A DNA stretch of 64,000 nt from an uncultured Erythrobacter sp. (GCF_958304185.1 NZ_OY284437.1:62001-126000); one strand, 5' to 3'. Shown: positions 16,712 to 26,887, counted from the stretch's first letter. Made by a program: numbers and translations. The notes: generated by a model from the sequence alone, not told the origin.

Positions 16712-19375
16712 ATGGACATCGCAACCACCCCCATCACCCCCGACGGCAACCCCGAACTCGCCGACGCTGCCCCCACCCCGCACGAGCCGCCGGTCATCCG
16801 GCGCGAGGATTACCAGCCATTTGCGTGGCTGGTGCCGACCACGCAGCTCGACTTCGGCTTGGGTCTGGAGGCTACTACCGTGACCGCGACCTTGCAGGTC
16901 GAGCGCAACCCCGCTGCCGCAGCCAGCCATGAGCTCTATCTCAACGGCGATAGTCTGAAAGCGCAAAGCGTCACGGTCGACGGCGCTCCGGCCGACTGGC
17001 GGATGGACGGCCCCGATCTCGTTGTGACTCTGCCGGGCGAAGCGCACAGCGTCACCATCGTCACGCAAATCAACCCCAGCGCCAACACCCAGCTAATGGG
17101 CCTCTATGCGTCGAACGGGATGCTCTGCACCCAGTGCGAATCGGAGGGCTTCCGCCGCATCACATTCTTCCCCGACCGGCCCGATGTGCTCTCGACCTAT
17201 GCCGTGCGGATGGCGGGCGACAAAGCCGCTTTCCCGATCCTGCTGTGCAACGGCAACCGCACGGCGGCAGGTGAAGGTGAAGGCGGCACCCATTGGGCCG
17301 AGTGGCACGATCCCTGGCCCAAGCCGTCCTACCTCTTCGCGTTGGTGGCTGGCGATTTGGTGGCGAACTCCAAGCCCTTCGTCACGGTCTCGGGCCGCGA
17401 AGTCGAGTGCAATGTCTGGGTCCGGGCTGAAGACCTCGCGCGCACCGACCACGCGCTGGAATCGCTCCATCGTTCGATGCAGTGGGACGAGGAGGTGTTC
17501 GGCCGCGAATATGACCTTGATCTCTACAACATCGTCGCTGTTTCCGACTTCAACATGGGGGCGATGGAGAACAAGGGACTCAACGTCTTCAACACCAAAT
17601 ACGTGCTGGCCGATCCCGATACCGCGACGGACGCGGACTTCGACGCGGTCGAAGGCGTGATCGCGCATGAATATTTCCACAATTGGTCGGGCAACCGCAT
17701 CACCTGCCGCGATTGGTTCCAGCTGAGCCTGAAGGAAGGCTTCACCGTGCTGCGCGACCAGCTGTTCTCGCAGGATATGCGCGGCGAAGCGGTCAAGCGG
17801 ATCGAGGATGTGCGCATCTTACGCGCCGCCCAGTTCCCCGAGGATTCGGGGCCGCTCGCGCACCCGATCCGCCCGGACTCCTACCGTGAGATCAGCAACT
17901 TCTACACCGCAACCGTCTATAACAAGGGCGCCGAAGTGATCCGCATGATGCGCTCGATGGTGGGCGTGGAGCGGTTCCGCGCGGGCACCGATCTCTATTT
18001 CGACCGCCACGATGGCGAGGCTGCCACTTGCGAAGATTTCATCAAGGCGATCGAGGACGGCGCGGGGATCGACCTTACGCAGTTCCGGCGCTGGTATTCG
18101 CAGGCAGGCACGCCGCGCGTCACTGTGTCGCAGGCGGTCGAGGGTGACACGCTCAAGCTGACCCTCAAGCAGACCGTCCCCGTCACCCCCGGCCAGCTCG
18201 ACAAGCTGCCGATGCCGATCCCGCTGCGGGTTGCGGTGCATTCGCGCGGGCAGGGCGCGCTGGGCGAAGAACAGCTGATCGTGCTGACGGATGAGGAGCA
18301 GAGCTTCTCCCTCCCGCTGACCGGCCCCGATCCGGTGGTCTCGATCAACCGCGGCTTCACCGCCCCGGTGGTGATCGAGCGTGCTTTGCAGCGCGAGGAT
18401 CTCGTGTTCCTCGCCGCGCATGACGATGATCCCTTCGCTCGGTCTGAAGCCTTACAGGAGCTCGCGGTCAGCCACCTCGTTGCGGCGGCCAGCGGCGGGC
18501 AGGCGGCGCAGGAACAGGCGGCGGGCGAAGCGGCGATCATCGGCGCGTTCCGGTCGAGCCTGACGGACAATGCGCTCGACGATGCAATGCGCGGCGAGCT
18601 GATGGTTCTCCCGTCCGAAACCTATCTGTTCGAGGTGATGGCGACCGGCGACCGCAAGGCTGATCCCGGCGCGATCCACACCGCGCGTGAAGGGCTGAAG
18701 GCCGCGATCGGCACGGCGCTGGCGGACGAATTGAATGCGCTTCATGCGCGGGCCTTGGCATTGTCGCTGGACGATCCGGCAGGACGCGGCGCGCGCAAGG
18801 TTAAGACCATCGCGCTGGGACTGATCGCCGCTGCTGATCCGGCGCGCGCGGCTGAGCTTGCCGCTGCGCAATATGACGCTGCGGACAATATGACCGACCG
18901 GCAGGGCGCATTGATGGTGCTCTGCGGGCTCGACGGTCCTGAGCGCGAGGCCAAGCTGGCGGATTTTTATGCCCGCTACCGCGACAATGCGCTGGTGGTG
19001 GACAAGTGGTTCACCTTGCAAGCGCTCTCGCTCCATCCCGATGTGATCGCGCACGTCCGCAAGCTTGCCGAGCACCCGGACTTCACGATGAAGAACCCCA
19101 ACCGTGTGCGATCCTTGCACATGGCCTTCGCGGGCAATCCCAAGGGCTTCCACAAGGCCGATGGTGAGGGCTACCGCATGGTCGCCGATGTGATCCTCGC
19201 GCTCGATCCGATCAACCCGCAGACGGCGGCGCGCTTCGTGCCTGCGCTGGGCCGCTGGCGGCGTATCGAGCCGGGCCGGGCGGCGCTGATGAAGGGTGAG
19301 TTGGAGCGGATCATGGCGGCGGGCAACTTGTCGCGCGATACCTTCGAACAGGTCAGCCGCAGTCTGGAAGGCTGA
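16712..19375 (+). CDS. pepN: Aminopeptidase N (M1 zinc metallopeptidase)
   Basis: The protein has 887 residues, the size of bacterial PepN. The exopeptidase motif GAMEN is at residues 283-287 and the zinc site HEYFH at 319-323, with the third ligand Glu further along in the family pattern. The C-terminal half is the alpha-helical PepN domain. The ATG at 16712 is preferred over a TTG at 16676. PepN removes N-terminal residues from peptides in the cytoplasm during protein turnover. The stop lies one base before the GTG of the pgeF-like gene, so the two are probably co-expressed. Confidence 0.94.
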   Translation: MDIATTPITPDGNPELADAAPTPHEPPVIRREDYQPFAWLVPTTQLDFGLGLEATTVTATLQVERNPAAAASHELYLNGDSLKAQSVTVDGAPADWRMDGPDLVVTLPGEAHSVTIVTQINPSANTQLMGLYASNGMLCTQCESEGFRRITFFPDRPDVLSTYAVRMAGDKAAFPILLCNGNRTAAGEGEGGTHWAEWHDPWPKPSYLFALVAGDLVANSKPFVTVSGREVECNVWVRAEDLARTDHALESLHRSMQWDEEVFGREYDLDLYNIVAVSDFNMGAMENKGLNVFNTKYVLADPDTATDADFDAVEGVIAHEYFHNWSGNRITCRDWFQLSLKEGFTVLRDQLFSQDMRGEAVKRIEDVRILRAAQFPEDSGPLAHPIRPDSYREISNFYTATVYNKGAEVIRMMRSMVGVERFRAGTDLYFDRHDGEAATCEDFIKAIEDGAGIDLTQFRRWYSQAGTPRVTVSQAVEGDTLKLTLKQTVPVTPGQLDKLPMPIPLRVAVHSRGQGALGEEQLIVLTDEEQSFSLPLTGPDPVVSINRGFTAPVVIERALQREDLVFLAAHDDDPFARSEALQELAVSHLVAAASGGQAAQEQAAGEAAIIGAFRSSLTDNALDDAMRGELMVLPSETYLFEVMATGDRKADPGAIHTAREGLKAAIGTALADELNALHARALALSLDDPAGRGARKVKTIALGLIAAADPARAAELAAAQYDAADNMTDRQGALMVLCGLDGPEREAKLADFYARYRDNALVVDKWFTLQALSLHPDVIAHVRKLAEHPDFTMKNPNRVRSLHMAFAGNPKGFHKADGEGYRMVADVILALDPINPQTAARFVPALGRWRRIEPGRAALMKGELERIMAAGNLSRDTFEQVSRSLEG

Positions 19376-19376
19376 G

Positions 19377-20129
19377 GTGGCAGGCTTCCAGATCGAACGC
19401 TCCGCCCTGCTCGAAGGCGTGCCGCATGGCTTCTTCGGCAGCGCGGGCGGGGTGCATCAGTTCGGCTTTGGCGGCCCGGGCGATCCTGCCGAGGTGCAGG
19501 CTCTGCGCGCCGCAGCTGCCGAGGCGATCCGGGCGAACGGACGCCTCGCCGCGCCGCATCAGGTGCATTCGCCCGATGTGGTGGTGGTGGACAAAAGCTG
19601 GGACGATTCCGCCGTGGGCCGCCCGGTCGCCGATGCGGTGGTGACGGCCACTCCGGGCATCGTGCTCGGGATCGTCACCGCCGACTGCGGCCCGATCCTG
19701 TTTGCCGACCGCCACGCCGGGGTCATCGGCGCGGCTCATGCCGGGTGGCGCGGGGCCGTGGACGGGGTGCTCGAAAACACCATTGCCGCGATGGAAGCGC
19801 TCGGGGCGCAGCGGGAGCGCATCGCAGCTGTGCTCGGGCCGACCATCGCGCAGCCGAGCTACGAGGTCGACGCGCCGTTCCGCGCGCATTTCGGCGCAGA
19901 TGCCGAGCCGTTCTTCGCCCCCGCTCCGGAGCGTGATGGCACGCCGCGTTGGCATTTCGATCTGCCCGGCTTCATCTTGGCGCAGCTGGCGGCGTCGGGC
20001 CTTAGTAAAATTGCGGATCTGGGGCGGGATACATTCTCCCATGTCGCGCGTTACCATTCCCACAGACGCTCTAGCCAAGCGGGTGAAGCCAATTATGGTC
20101 GGCAGATCAGTATGATCGCGCTGCCCTGA
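19377..20129 (+). CDS. pgeF: Polyphenol oxidase/laccase-domain protein PgeF (YfiH family)
   Basis: A 250-residue YfiH-family protein. The metal/active-site set is visible: H64 in APHQVHS, C104 in TADCGPIL and H121 in AAHAGWRG. I use the GTG at 19377, which has GGAAGG just upstream; no ATG lies before the first motif. An open extension to 19296 overlaps pepN. Members are purine nucleoside phosphorylases/deaminases and, in E. coli, a peptidoglycan-editing factor that hydrolyses misincorporated L-Ser. The coupling to pepN suggests constitutive housekeeping expression. Confidence 0.88.
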   Translation: MAGFQIERSALLEGVPHGFFGSAGGVHQFGFGGPGDPAEVQALRAAAAEAIRANGRLAAPHQVHSPDVVVVDKSWDDSAVGRPVADAVVTATPGIVLGIVTADCGPILFADRHAGVIGAAHAGWRGAVDGVLENTIAAMEALGAQRERIAAVLGPTIAQPSYEVDAPFRAHFGADAEPFFAPAPERDGTPRWHFDLPGFILAQLAASGLSKIADLGRDTFSHVARYHSHRRSSQAGEANYGRQISMIALP

Positions 20130-20359
20130 CACCGGCTTGCACGCAGGCGAACGCGGCTTGTTTAAAACACGGTTGGATTCTCGCAGGATTGCCGTTAATT
20201 GCCCCGCGCAAGTTTCGGGTGAGGTGCGCTCAAAGGCGCTGCCAGGTTCGAAGCAGGGATCAATCGACGGAATGGAATCGGGGCGCGAGCCCCGGCAGTG
20301 GAACACAACGCCGCGCGGGCCATTACCCCGCTGCGGCAGAACGAGCAGGGTAAGACGAA

Positions 20360-20923
20360 ATGGCTATTAACACGGCCGATACCAGCGCACTCAGCACCGA
20401 TGAAGGCGTTCGCCGTCGCGACTGGATCCACATTGCCGCGCTGAGCACGGCGGGCGTCGGCGGCGCATCGCTGCTGTTCCCGCTGATCAGCCAGATGGCA
20501 CCGTCGGAAGACGTGCTCGCCGCGAGCAGCACCGATGTCGATGTCGGCGCGATCCAGCCGGGCCAAAGCATCAAGACCACGTTCCGCAAGCAGCCGCTGT
20601 TCGTAAAGCGTCTCACGGCGGAAGAAATCGCCGCCGCCAAGAAGGACGACGCGGCTGACATGCGTGACCCCGCGACGCTTGCTTCGCGCACCAAGGAAGG
20701 TCACGAAGACATTCTGATCACCATGGGCGTCTGCACCCACCTCGGCTGCGTGCCGCTGGGCGCGGCCGAAGGTGAGAACAAGGGTGAATTCGGCGGGTAC
20801 TTCTGCCCCTGCCACGGTTCGCACTACGACGTGGCCGGCCGCATCCGCAAGGGCCCCGCGCCGCTCAACCTGAAGGTGCCGGAATATAGTTTTTCGTCAG
20901 ACACCGTCGTCCGCGTCGGGTGA
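20360..20923 (+). CDS. petA: Ubiquinol-cytochrome c reductase, Rieske iron-sulfur subunit
   Basis: A 187-residue bc1 Rieske protein. A twin-arginine-like RRRDW precedes the single N-terminal membrane helix (about residues 24-45), consistent with Tat export of a folded cluster protein. The [2Fe-2S] ligands are C125 and H127 in CTHLGC and C149 and H152 in CPCHGS, with C130/C151 forming the conserved disulfide. It transfers electrons from ubiquinol to cytochrome c1. It is the first gene of the petABC operon; about 230 bp of non-coding DNA precede it. Confidence 0.96.
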   Translation: MAINTADTSALSTDEGVRRRDWIHIAALSTAGVGGASLLFPLISQMAPSEDVLAASSTDVDVGAIQPGQSIKTTFRKQPLFVKRLTAEEIAAAKKDDAADMRDPATLASRTKEGHEDILITMGVCTHLGCVPLGAAEGENKGEFGGYFCPCHGSHYDVAGRIRKGPAPLNLKVPEYSFSSDTVVRVG

Positions 20924-20939
20924 GCCTTCGTATCTGAAC

Positions 20940-20957
20940 GATAATGATAATCGTCTG
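20940..20957. promoter_or_regulatory. Fur-box-like site between petA and petB
   Basis: The 13 bases GATAATGATAATC match the first 13 positions of the classical 19-bp Fur box. The surrounding ACGAT...ATCGT arms form a perfect small inverted repeat (20938-20954). It lies 17 bp after the petA stop and about 40 bp before the petB start. Whether an alphaproteobacterial Fur/Mur protein binds here is not known. Confidence 0.35.
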
Positions 20958-20990
20958 TTTCTTTAACTCAGATCAAGCCGAGAGAACGCC

Positions 20991-22352
20991 ATGAGTTTCG
21001 CCTGGGCCAAGCAGTATGAACCGCAGTCCGCTTTCACAAAGTGGTTGGACGAGAAATTGCCGTTTCCGCGGCTCGTCTATAACGCGGTAGGCGCCGGTTA
21101 TCCGGTGCCGCGCAACCTCAACTATATGTGGAATTTCGGCGTGCTCGCCGGCTTCTGCCTGATGTTGCAGATCGTCACCGGCGTCGTGCTGGCGATGCAT
21201 TATGCCGCCAACCAGGCGGTCGCGTTCGGCACGGTCGAGCACATCATGCGCAACGTCAACTATGGTTGGATGCTGCGTTACGCCCACGCTAACGGGGCGA
21301 GCTTCTTCTTCATCGTGATCTACCTGCACATTTTCCGCGGGTTCTTCTATTCGTCCTACAAGGCTCCGCGCGAGATGATCTGGCTGCTGGGCGTGGTGAT
21401 CTTCCTGCTGATGATGGCGACCGCCTTCATGGGCTACGTGCTGCCGTGGGGCCAGATGAGCTTCTGGGGCGCGCAGGTCATCACCGGCCTGTTCACTGCG
21501 ATCCCGTTCGTGGGTGAGCCGTTGCAGGTGTGGCTGCTGGGCGGCTTCGCGCCGGACAACGCCGCGCTGAACCGCTTCTTCTCGCTGCACTTCCTGCTGC
21601 CCTTCGTGATCGCGGGCGTCGTGATCCTGCACATCTGGGCGCTGCACATCCCCGGCTCGTCGAACCCGACCGGCGTGGAAGTGAAGCAAGAATCGGACAC
21701 CGTGCCGTTCCACCCCTACTACACGGCGAAGGACGGCTTCGGGCTCGGCGTGTTCATGATCCTGTTCACCACGATGGTGTTCTTCCTGCCCAACGCCTTG
21801 GGTCACCCGGACAACTACATCGAAGCGAACCCGCTCTCGACCCCGGCGCTGATCGTTCCGGAATGGTATTTCTACCCGTTCTACGCGATCCTGCGTGCCT
21901 TCACCGGTGACCTCACCATTCCGTTCACCGGCATCGTGCTGATCCCCGCCAAGCTGTTGGGCGTGATCGGGATGTTCGGTTCGATCCTGGTGTGGTTCAT
22001 CCTGCCCTGGCTGGACAAGAGCCCGGTGCGTTCGGGTCACTATCGTCCGCTGTTCCGCAAGTTCTTCTGGTTCGGCCTGATCCCGACCATGGCGGCGCTG
22101 TTCTACTTGGGTGGTGCCCACGCGGAAGAGCCCTACATCATGCTCAGCCAGATCTTCACGGCTTACTACTTCATGCACTTCCTGGTGATCCTGCCGATCA
22201 TCAGCCAGATCGAAGTGCCCAAGCCGCTGCCCTTCTCGATCACCGAAGCGGTGCTCGGCAAGGACAAGGCCGCGGAAGCTCCGCGCGCCGGAACGGTTGA
22301 CGGCACTGACGCTGGCACCGCCACTGATGGTTCGCTGCAACCGGCCGAGTAA
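20991..22352 (+). CDS. petB: Ubiquinol-cytochrome c reductase, cytochrome b subunit
   Basis: The protein has 453 residues with eight or more hydrophobic helices. Paired haem-ligand histidines occur in helix B (MHYAAN region) and helix D ([17 protein letters not shown]). The Qo-site motif appears as [13 protein letters not shown], and the segment [14 protein letters not shown] is diagnostic of cytochrome b. It carries the bL and bH haems and both quinone sites of complex III. It is preceded by a 67-bp gap containing a Fur-like site and followed by petC after 53 bp. A C-terminal tail of about 30 residues rich in Ala and acidic residues is extra. Confidence 0.97.
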   Translation: MSFAWAKQYEPQSAFTKWLDEKLPFPRLVYNAVGAGYPVPRNLNYMWNFGVLAGFCLMLQIVTGVVLAMHYAANQAVAFGTVEHIMRNVNYGWMLRYAHANGASFFFIVIYLHIFRGFFYSSYKAPREMIWLLGVVIFLLMMATAFMGYVLPWGQMSFWGAQVITGLFTAIPFVGEPLQVWLLGGFAPDNAALNRFFSLHFLLPFVIAGVVILHIWALHIPGSSNPTGVEVKQESDTVPFHPYYTAKDGFGLGVFMILFTTMVFFLPNALGHPDNYIEANPLSTPALIVPEWYFYPFYAILRAFTGDLTIPFTGIVLIPAKLLGVIGMFGSILVWFILPWLDKSPVRSGHYRPLFRKFFWFGLIPTMAALFYLGGAHAEEPYIMLSQIFTAYYFMHFLVILPIISQIEVPKPLPFSITEAVLGKDKAAEAPRAGTVDGTDAGTATDGSLQPAE

Positions 22353-22405
22353 TCGGCCGGGGCAGTCCCAAGCTATCTGAACCGACAACGAGAAAGAGTT
22401 CAGTC

Positions 22406-23263
22406 ATGTCTATTCGTCTCGGCGGCATCATTGCAGGCCTGGCCATCACCCTAGTTCTGGTGCTCTGGTCGCTTGCACCCGGTGTCTACAACTTCGCCTT
22501 CGGCCCGGCGCCGGAAAAGCAGCCTTCCTATGCCTTCTACGAGCATGGTGAAGGCCCGGCGAACGGCTTCTCGTTCGACGGTGCGTTCGGCAAGTGGGAC
22601 TATGCCCAGCTGCAACGCGGCTATCAGGTCTACAAAGAGGTCTGTTCGGCCTGCCACAGCCTGAAGTTCGTCGCGTTCCGCAACCTTCAGGACCTTGGCT
22701 ACACCGAGGCCGAGGTTGACGCCGAAGCCGCGAGCTGGACGGTTCCGGGCATCGATCCCGCCACCGGCGAGACAACCACCCGTCCAGGCGAGCCGACCGA
22801 TTACTTCCCGATGCCGTTTCCCAACGCCATCGCTGCGGCGGCTGCCAACAACAACGCGATCCCGCCTGATCTTTCGCTGATCACCAAGGCGCGTCATGAC
22901 GGTTCGAACTACGTCTATTCGCTGCTGACTGGTTATGGTGAGGCTGATCCGGCCAAGGCCGCCAAGGTTGGCTTCGAGACCCCTGATGGCCTCTATTTCA
23001 ACAAGCACTTCCCGAACGTGAACATTGCCATGGCCCCCCCGCTTGCGGTGGACGGTCAGGTGACTTTCGCTGACGGCACGGCCTCTACCATCCCCCAGAT
23101 GGCGACTGACGTGGCTGCGTTCCTGACCTGGACCGCCGAGCCTTCGCTGGTGGAGCGCAAGCAGACCGGTTGGTTCGTGATCGGCTTCCTGCTGTTCGCC
23201 ACCGTGCTGGCCTTCCTCAGCTACAAGCAGATCTGGGCCGGGCTGAAGCCGAAGAAGGGCTAA
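22406..23263 (+). CDS. petC: Ubiquinol-cytochrome c reductase, cytochrome c1
   Basis: A 285-residue cytochrome c1. An uncleaved or cleaved N-terminal hydrophobic segment (residues 5-24) is followed by the c-type haem site C80-S-A-C83-H84. The axial Met lies in the IAMAPPL segment and a C-terminal membrane anchor (about residues 252-276) ends in a basic tail. The protein accepts electrons from the Rieske subunit and passes them to soluble or membrane cytochrome c. It closes the petABC operon and a strong terminator-like hairpin follows at 23289. Confidence 0.96.
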   Translation: MSIRLGGIIAGLAITLVLVLWSLAPGVYNFAFGPAPEKQPSYAFYEHGEGPANGFSFDGAFGKWDYAQLQRGYQVYKEVCSACHSLKFVAFRNLQDLGYTEAEVDAEAASWTVPGIDPATGETTTRPGEPTDYFPMPFPNAIAAAAANNNAIPPDLSLITKARHDGSNYVYSLLTGYGEADPAKAAKVGFETPDGLYFNKHFPNVNIAMAPPLAVDGQVTFADGTASTIPQMATDVAAFLTWTAEPSLVERKQTGWFVIGFLLFATVLAFLSYKQIWAGLKPKKG

Positions 23264-23288
23264 GCCTGCCTCATCGAAACGCAGTAGT

Positions 23289-23328
23289 GCCCCGTCATCC
23301 CTTGCGGATGGCGGGGCGCTCTGCTTTT
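23289..23328 (+). terminator. Terminator-like hairpin after petC
   Basis: GCCCCG-TCATCC and GGATGG-CGGGGC form a long stem with a CTTGC loop, followed by CTGCTTTT. It sits 26 bp after the petC stop and before apt. Confidence 0.65.
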
Positions 23329-23355
23329 ACGGGGCTGAAACAGGGGCCTTTCGCT

Positions 23356-23907
23356 ATGGTTGCACCGCATCTCTCTCCCGCAGAGCTCAAGGCGCTGGTG
23401 CGTACCGTGCCGGACTTCCCGCATCCCGGCATCCAGTTCCGCGACATCACCACGCTGATCGGCCACCATCAAGGCATGGCGGCGAGCGTGCATCATCTCG
23501 CCGAGCTCGCCGATGCGGCCGGCGCGCATAAGATTGCTGGCATGGAGGCGCGCGGCTTTATCTTCGGGGCGGCGGTCGCGGTGGCGCTCGGTATCGGCTT
23601 TGTGCCGGTGCGCAAGCCGGGCAAGCTCCCGATCCCTACCATCGGTATCGACTACGCGCTTGAATATGGCACAGACCGGCTCGAGATGGACCCGGGCGCG
23701 GTCGAGCCCGGGCAGAAGGTCGTGATGGTCGATGACCTCATCGCCACCGGCGGCACGGCGCTCGCCTCGGCCGAGCTGCTGCGCATGGCGGGGGCGGTTG
23801 TCGAGCAAGCCCTGTTCGTGATCGACCTGCCCGACCTCGGCGGCGCGGTGCGGCTGCGCAGTGCGGGGATTGCGGTCAACGCATTGATGGAGTTCGAAGG
23901 CGACTGA
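23356..23907 (+). CDS. apt: Adenine phosphoribosyltransferase
   Basis: A 183-residue type I phosphoribosyltransferase. The PRPP-binding loop VVMVDDLIATGGTA and the N-terminal VPDFPHPGIQFRDIT are diagnostic for Apt, as is GMEARGFIFGAAVA. It salvages adenine with PRPP to AMP in the cytoplasm. The ATG at 23356 gives the normal length; the frame runs upstream into petC without family similarity. It sits alone between the petABC terminator and the Mrp operon. Confidence 0.95.
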   Translation: MVAPHLSPAELKALVRTVPDFPHPGIQFRDITTLIGHHQGMAASVHHLAELADAAGAHKIAGMEARGFIFGAAVAVALGIGFVPVRKPGKLPIPTIGIDYALEYGTDRLEMDPGAVEPGQKVVMVDDLIATGGTALASAELLRMAGAVVEQALFVIDLPDLGGAVRLRSAGIAVNALMEFEGD

Positions 23908-24049
23908 CCTTGGCTCCCTCGGCGGGCGCGTCAGGACAGGCCGGTTTGGGTTGTGCTGGGGCAAAGCCCTCGTCTATGCCTGATTGCGACGAGCACTATC
24001 GTCCCGCCGCAACGCCCAATTGTTTGAGTAAGGACCACCGGGGCCGCCA

Positions 24050-26887
24050 ATGGCTATTGCCTTGACGCTTTTGACGCTGGTGGCGCTCCCGTTTGTGGCC
24101 GCGCTGGCGATTGCGCTGCTGCATGGCGCGGGGCGGGCAGTGCACTCCGGCATTGCGGCGGGTGCGAGCGCAGGCGGGCTGGCGCTACTGAACACGCTGA
24201 CCGCGCCGGTGCTGGGCGGCGAGGTCCCCTCGGCGAGCTGGGCATGGGTGCCTGCGCTCGGTCTCGATCTAACGCTTATGGTCGACCCGCTGGGGTTGAT
24301 GTTTGCCGGGCTGATCCTCGGCATCGGCTTACTGGTGGTGATCTTCGGACATTTCTACCTCTATGCGGGTGAGGCCACCGGGCGCTTTTTCGCCAGTCTG
24401 ATGCTGTTTCAGGGCGCGATGCTGGGCATCGTGATCGCGGGCAATGTGCTGCTGCTGCTGGTGTTCTGGGAAATGACCAGCTTGGCCTCCTTCCTGCTGA
24501 TCGGGTTCTGGCAGCACAAGGCGGAGGCGCGCCAAGGCGCACGCATGGCACTGGCGGTCACAGGCGGCGGGGGCCTCGCGCTGATCGGGGGCATGGTGCT
24601 GCTGGGGCTGGTCGCGGGGAGCTTCGATCTCGCCACGATCCTTGAGCGAGGCGACATTGTTCGCGCATCGCCGCTTTACCCCGTTCTGCTGGGGCTGATC
24701 CTGCTGGGGTGCTTCACCAAGTCGGCGCAGTTCCCGTTCCACTTCTGGCTCCCTCACGCGATGGCCGCGCCGACCCCGGTGAGCGCCTATCTCCACTCGG
24801 CGACGATGGTGAAGGCCGGCGTGTTCCTGCTGGCGCGGCTGTGGCCGGTGCTGGCGGGGACCGAGCTCTACACGGTCACCGTCACCAGCGTGGGCCTGAC
24901 CACGATGATCTTCGGTGCGGTGGTGGCGCTGTTCCGGCATGATCTGAAGAGCATCCTTGCCTATTCCACCATCTCGCAGCTCGGGATGCTGGTGATGCTG
25001 CTCGGCTTTTCGCTGGAAGCGGCGGCGCTGGCGGCGGTGCTCCACATTCTCAACCACGCCGCGTTCAAGGCGGCGCTGTTCATGAGCGCCGGGATTGTTG
25101 AGCATGAGACCGGCACGCGTGACATCCAGCGGCTGGGCGGGCTGGCGAAGGCAATGCCGATCACTGCGCTGATTGCCACACTCGCCGCCGCCTCGATGGC
25201 AGGCCTGCCGCCGCTGGGCGGGTTCATCTCCAAGGAGCTGATGCTGTACGAGACGCCCAAGCTCGCGCTGCTGGGCCTGACGTGGCTGCTGCCAGTGCTG
25301 GCGACATTGGGCGCGACCTTCTCGGTCGGCTATTCGCTGCGGCTGGCGGTGCACCTGTTTTTCGGCCAATCGCGCGAGGCCGAACCCTTTGCCCGCGCGC
25401 ATGATCCGGGCGCTGGCATGTGGATCGCACCGGCGCTGCTGACCACGCTGGCAGTGCTGCTAGGTCTGATCCCGATGCTGCTCGCAGGCCCGCTGGTAGG
25501 CGCCGTGACCGCCGCCGTCACCGGAGCACCCGCGCCCGAGTTTGACCTTGCGCTGTGGCACGGGGTCAACCTCGCGCTGATCCTCAGCCTGATCGCGGTC
25601 GCGGGCGGCGCGCTGCTGCTGTGGCAGCACAGGCCCCTGCTCGCTGCATGGGAGCGCGCCAGCCTGCCCGATGCCAAGCGCATGTTCGAGCGCGGCTTCG
25701 CTTTCGCCGACAAATGGGTGCGCAAGGCGATTGTCGCCACTCACACACCGTCGCTGCAACGGATGCTGCTGGCGAGCTTCACTGTGATCGTGCTGCTGGT
25801 GATTGACGGCGCGCAGGCGGGCGGCGGGGTGCTGACGGGTGGCCGCGCGCTCCTGCCTGCCACGCCCGTTGCGGTCGTCGCCTGGGTGCTGCTGATCGCG
25901 GCGACGGCGGCGGTGGTGAACGATTCGCGCAACCGCCTGCGGGTGCTGATCTATGTCAGCGTCATTGGTCTGGTGGTCAGTCTCACCTTCGTGCAGTTCT
26001 CCGCGCCCGATCTCGCGCTCACGCAAATTTCGGTCGAGGTGGTGACGATCCTGCTGCTGCTCCTCGCGCTCAACCTCCTGCCCAAAAGCCCGCCGCTGCT
26101 GTCCACCGCCCCGCGCAAATGGCGTGACGGCGCGCTGGCGATCACCGGCGGCGTGGCTGTAGGCGGGATCGCCTGGGCAATGCTGACCCGCGATCCGGGG
26201 CCGAGCATTGCCGCCTATCACTTGGCCAATGCCAAATCGGGCGGGGGTGGGACCAATGTGGTCAACGTCATCCTTGTCGATTTCCGTGCCTTCGACACCC
26301 TCGGAGAGATCATCGTGCTCGGCATCGCCGGACTCGGCATTTTCGCACTGCTGGAAAGCACCGCCACCGGCGCGGCGGGTGCGCGGCTGCGGGCATGGCG
26401 TGACGACATGCCGCATTCGCCCGAGCGCCATCCGATGATGCTGGTGGTTGCCAGCCGCATCGTCTTGCCGCTGACGCTGACCGTGGCGATCTATCTGTTC
26501 CTGCGCGGGCATAACCAGCCGGGCGGCGGGTTCATCGCCGCGCTGGTGGCGGCGATCGCCTTCCTTGTTCAATACCTCGCCGCCGGGTTTGACTGGTCCG
26601 ACGCGCGCAAGCGGTTTGGCGAGCATCAGCTGATCGCCTGGGGCGTACTGGTGGCGATGGCGACAGGGCTCGGCTCGTTCCTGTTCGGCGCGAAGTTCAT
26701 GACTTCGACCTTCGGCTATTTCACGCTCCCGCTGATCGGCAAGTTCGAACTGGCCAGTGCGATGCTGTTCGATACTGGCGTGTTCCTCACCGTGTTCGGT
26801 GCCGTCATGCTGGCGCTCGCGCAACTCAGCCACATCGCCCAGCGTGCAGCCCGCGCCGCACGCAAGAGCGGGGAGGGCGGAGCATGA
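24050..26887 (+). CDS. mrpA: Mrp-type Na+/H+ antiporter subunit A (A/B fusion)
   Basis: A 945-residue membrane protein. The N-terminal part (about residues 1-480) is the NuoL-like proton-channel module with conserved GLMFAGLILGIG and FWLPHAMAAPTPVSAYLHSATMV (17 of these residues hug the key Lys/His region). The C-terminal part (about 790-945) contains the MrpB domain (RIVLPLTLTVAIYLFLRGHN), so A and B are fused, as usual in alphaproteobacterial (Pha-type) systems. It is the first gene of mrpACDEFG, all overlapping by 4 bp. The complex exchanges cytoplasmic Na+ or K+ for protons, supporting salt and alkali tolerance. Confidence 0.95.
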   Translation: MAIALTLLTLVALPFVAALAIALLHGAGRAVHSGIAAGASAGGLALLNTLTAPVLGGEVPSASWAWVPALGLDLTLMVDPLGLMFAGLILGIGLLVVIFGHFYLYAGEATGRFFASLMLFQGAMLGIVIAGNVLLLLVFWEMTSLASFLLIGFWQHKAEARQGARMALAVTGGGGLALIGGMVLLGLVAGSFDLATILERGDIVRASPLYPVLLGLILLGCFTKSAQFPFHFWLPHAMAAPTPVSAYLHSATMVKAGVFLLARLWPVLAGTELYTVTVTSVGLTTMIFGAVVALFRHDLKSILAYSTISQLGMLVMLLGFSLEAAALAAVLHILNHAAFKAALFMSAGIVEHETGTRDIQRLGGLAKAMPITALIATLAAASMAGLPPLGGFISKELMLYETPKLALLGLTWLLPVLATLGATFSVGYSLRLAVHLFFGQSREAEPFARAHDPGAGMWIAPALLTTLAVLLGLIPMLLAGPLVGAVTAAVTGAPAPEFDLALWHGVNLALILSLIAVAGGALLLWQHRPLLAAWERASLPDAKRMFERGFAFADKWVRKAIVATHTPSLQRMLLASFTVIVLLVIDGAQAGGGVLTGGRALLPATPVAVVAWVLLIAATAAVVNDSRNRLRVLIYVSVIGLVVSLTFVQFSAPDLALTQISVEVVTILLLLLALNLLPKSPPLLSTAPRKWRDGALAITGGVAVGGIAWAMLTRDPGPSIAAYHLANAKSGGGGTNVVNVILVDFRAFDTLGEIIVLGIAGLGIFALLESTATGAAGARLRAWRDDMPHSPERHPMMLVVASRIVLPLTLTVAIYLFLRGHNQPGGGFIAALVAAIAFLVQYLAAGFDWSDARKRFGEHQLIAWGVLVAMATGLGSFLFGAKFMTSTFGYFTLPLIGKFELASAMLFDTGVFLTVFGAVMLALAQLSHIAQRAARAARKSGEGGA

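Noticed and set aside
20973-22388. Minus-strand frame of 471 codons opposite cytochrome b
   Set aside because: It is antisense to petB and dominated by His, Asp, Glu and Arg, with no domain.
25460-26833. Minus-strand frame of 457 codons opposite mrpA
   Set aside because: Shadow of the antiporter gene without a recognisable fold.
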